Origin: an uncultured Pelagibacteraceae bacterium
GTDB taxonomy: Bacteria > Pseudomonadota > Alphaproteobacteria > Pelagibacterales > Pelagibacteraceae
NCBI GenBank assembly: GCA_902594705.1
Contig: CACJNI010000002.1
Coordinates: 124,001-188,000, forward strand
Direction: 5' to 3'
DNA: 64,000 nucleotides
Shown here in pieces: positions 63,456 through 64,000 of this stretch (positions within the stretch are counted from its first letter, which is position 1; each line of letters opens with the position of its first letter). The translations under genes and the position numbers were made by a program. The notes beneath the pieces were generated by a model. That model had not been told where the DNA came from and searched no databases. It saw only the letters and a list, made by a program, of their open reading frames with translations.

Positions 63456-64000
63456 CTTCTAAGTAATATAAATTTATAGAGTATAAAAACCATAAAAGTG
63501 TAGCAAATGATGTGGTGAAAAGACTTCCATGAGGTTTGAATGGAAAAATATACACTAAAAATAAAGCAAAAAATATTTTTGTTGAAATATTTATATTATT
63601 AAAGTTTTTTAAGAAAAGAAGGATTGGGTAAATAAATATTAAAATAAAAATTAATAAACCGATAATGCCGGTATCAGATAAAAGCTCAAAATAAATATTG
63701 TGAGGTTGACTTGCGCATAAATATTTTTTGCTATTTTCATTTTTTGGACAAGCTGTTCTAAAAGTTTTAAATCCAGATCCAATAATTGGATTTTCTTTAA
63801 ATATTTCAAATGCTGACTTATAATGTAGTATCCAATGACTATTTAATGCAGTATTAGATAATTTTTCAAATTTTGAAAAATCCTCAGTGTCCCTCTCTTT
63901 ACTCAAACTTTTTATTTGATTAATATTGCTTAAATCATATTTATTGCCCACAACATTAAATTTGTTACTAAAGTAAAAAAGCACTGCTATTGTTACAAGA
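63439..64000 (-). CDS. O-antigen ligase/polymerase-like membrane protein (5' end cut off by window)
   Basis: The C-terminal part of a polytopic protein (reads to the edge without a stop; a GTG at 63984 is internal, not a start). It has FEIFKENPIIGSGFKTFRTA and ASQPHNIYFELLSDTGIIG, the periplasmic-loop motifs of the WaaL/Wzy (PF04932) family, followed by three or four membrane segments. The role would be to ligate or polymerise the glycan. The upstream codons, LVTIAV, continue a hydrophobic segment beyond the window. Confidence 0.8.
   Translation of the reverse strand, partial: LVTIAVLFYFSNKFNVVGNKYDLSNINQIKSLSKERDTEDFSKFEKLSNTALNSHWILHYKSAFEIFKENPIIGSGFKTFRTACPKNENSKKYLCASQPHNIYFELLSDTGIIGLLIFILIFIYPILLFLKNFNNINISTKIFFALFLVYIFPFKPHGSLFTTSFATLLWFLYSINLYYLEDDKKK

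Larger units (their letters stand above)
53500..64000. other. Surface-polysaccharide island (left part of a hypervariable region)
   Basis: From the 5S rRNA rightward to the window edge, every gene is a glycosyltransferase, nucleotide-sugar enzyme, polymer exporter or membrane protein of glycan pathways. Strand switches become frequent (minus, plus, minus, plus, minus, minus, plus, plus, minus, minus), spacers widen to 100-155 bp, and AT content rises visibly over the core. The position between the 5S gene and, presumably, 16S-23S further right matches the known SAR11 hypervariable region. The right end is outside the window. Confidence 0.8.

Noticed and set aside
1-64000. CRISPR arrays, insertion sequences, prophage, transposases.
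   Set aside because: I found no regularly spaced direct repeats, no transposase or integrase motifs and no phage structural genes on either strand.

Overview
The window comes from a very AT-rich, tightly packed alphaproteobacterial genome of the SAR11 (Candidatus Pelagibacter) type. Four things point there: the gene order (tolQRAB-pal-cpoB-tilS-ftsH-folP-glmM; tkt-gap-pgk-fba; the pntAB set beside a 36-residue aa3-oxidase subunit IV), a two-piece permuted tmRNA gene, spacers of a few bases or gene overlaps almost everywhere, and a lone 5S rRNA gene at the edge of a surface-polysaccharide region. I saw no insertion sequence, prophage or CRISPR array.

Layout. 1-5.2 kb: hflC (edge)-hflK, mrp, thyX, split tmRNA, tRNA-Leu(GAG), nadA-nadC. 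5.2-11.6 kb (minus): sppA-like peptidase, glyQ, glyS, ppdK. 11.7-18.5 kb: polyprenyl synthase, pdxH, aroC, xseB-ispA-dxs, and a tsaC/Sua5-ABC transporter operon. 20-24.5 kb: tRNA-Arg(UCG), rluD-like gene, rpoH, then a 754-residue glycine-rich autotransporter-like gene flanked on its far side by a decayed second copy of the rpoH 3' end. 24.5-37 kb (minus): the block from tolQ down to purA. 37-40.5 kb (minus): a coiled-coil gene, zapA, MTHFS, ymdB, yebC and an atypical ruvC-like gene. 40.5-48.8 kb (plus): tkt, gap, pgk, class I fba, thiE-like, efp, suhB, rpmE, a DUF1013 regulator, rpsU, initiator tRNA. 48.8-53.5 kb (minus): 5S rRNA, an epimerase, rpmJ, cox IV, pntA1-pntA2-pntB, transaldolase.

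From 53.5 kb to the right edge the style changes: strands alternate, spacers are longer, AT content rises further, and nearly every gene makes or moves glycans (GT2 enzymes, a GT69-like transferase, GMD, a GDP-mannose 3,5-epimerase homologue, a WecA/MraY-type initiating transferase, an ABC exporter, an O-antigen ligase/polymerase-like protein). This fits the SAR11 hypervariable region that lies between the 23S and 5S genes.

How it fits together. The core part builds the envelope (Tol-Pal, isoprenoids, GlmM), controls protein quality (FtsH, HflK/C, RpoH, tmRNA) and runs gluconeogenic and pentose-phosphate carbon flow (PPDK, FBA, PGK, GAPDH, TKT, transaldolase). The island presumably writes strain-specific cell-surface sugars. 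The points most worth a second look are the rpoH-tail duplication beside the autotransporter, a probable AUU start on rpsU, an initiator tRNA with only two G-C pairs in its anticodon-stem signature, a phage-type RuvC where ruvCAB is expected, and the GDP-mannose epimerase pair in the island.
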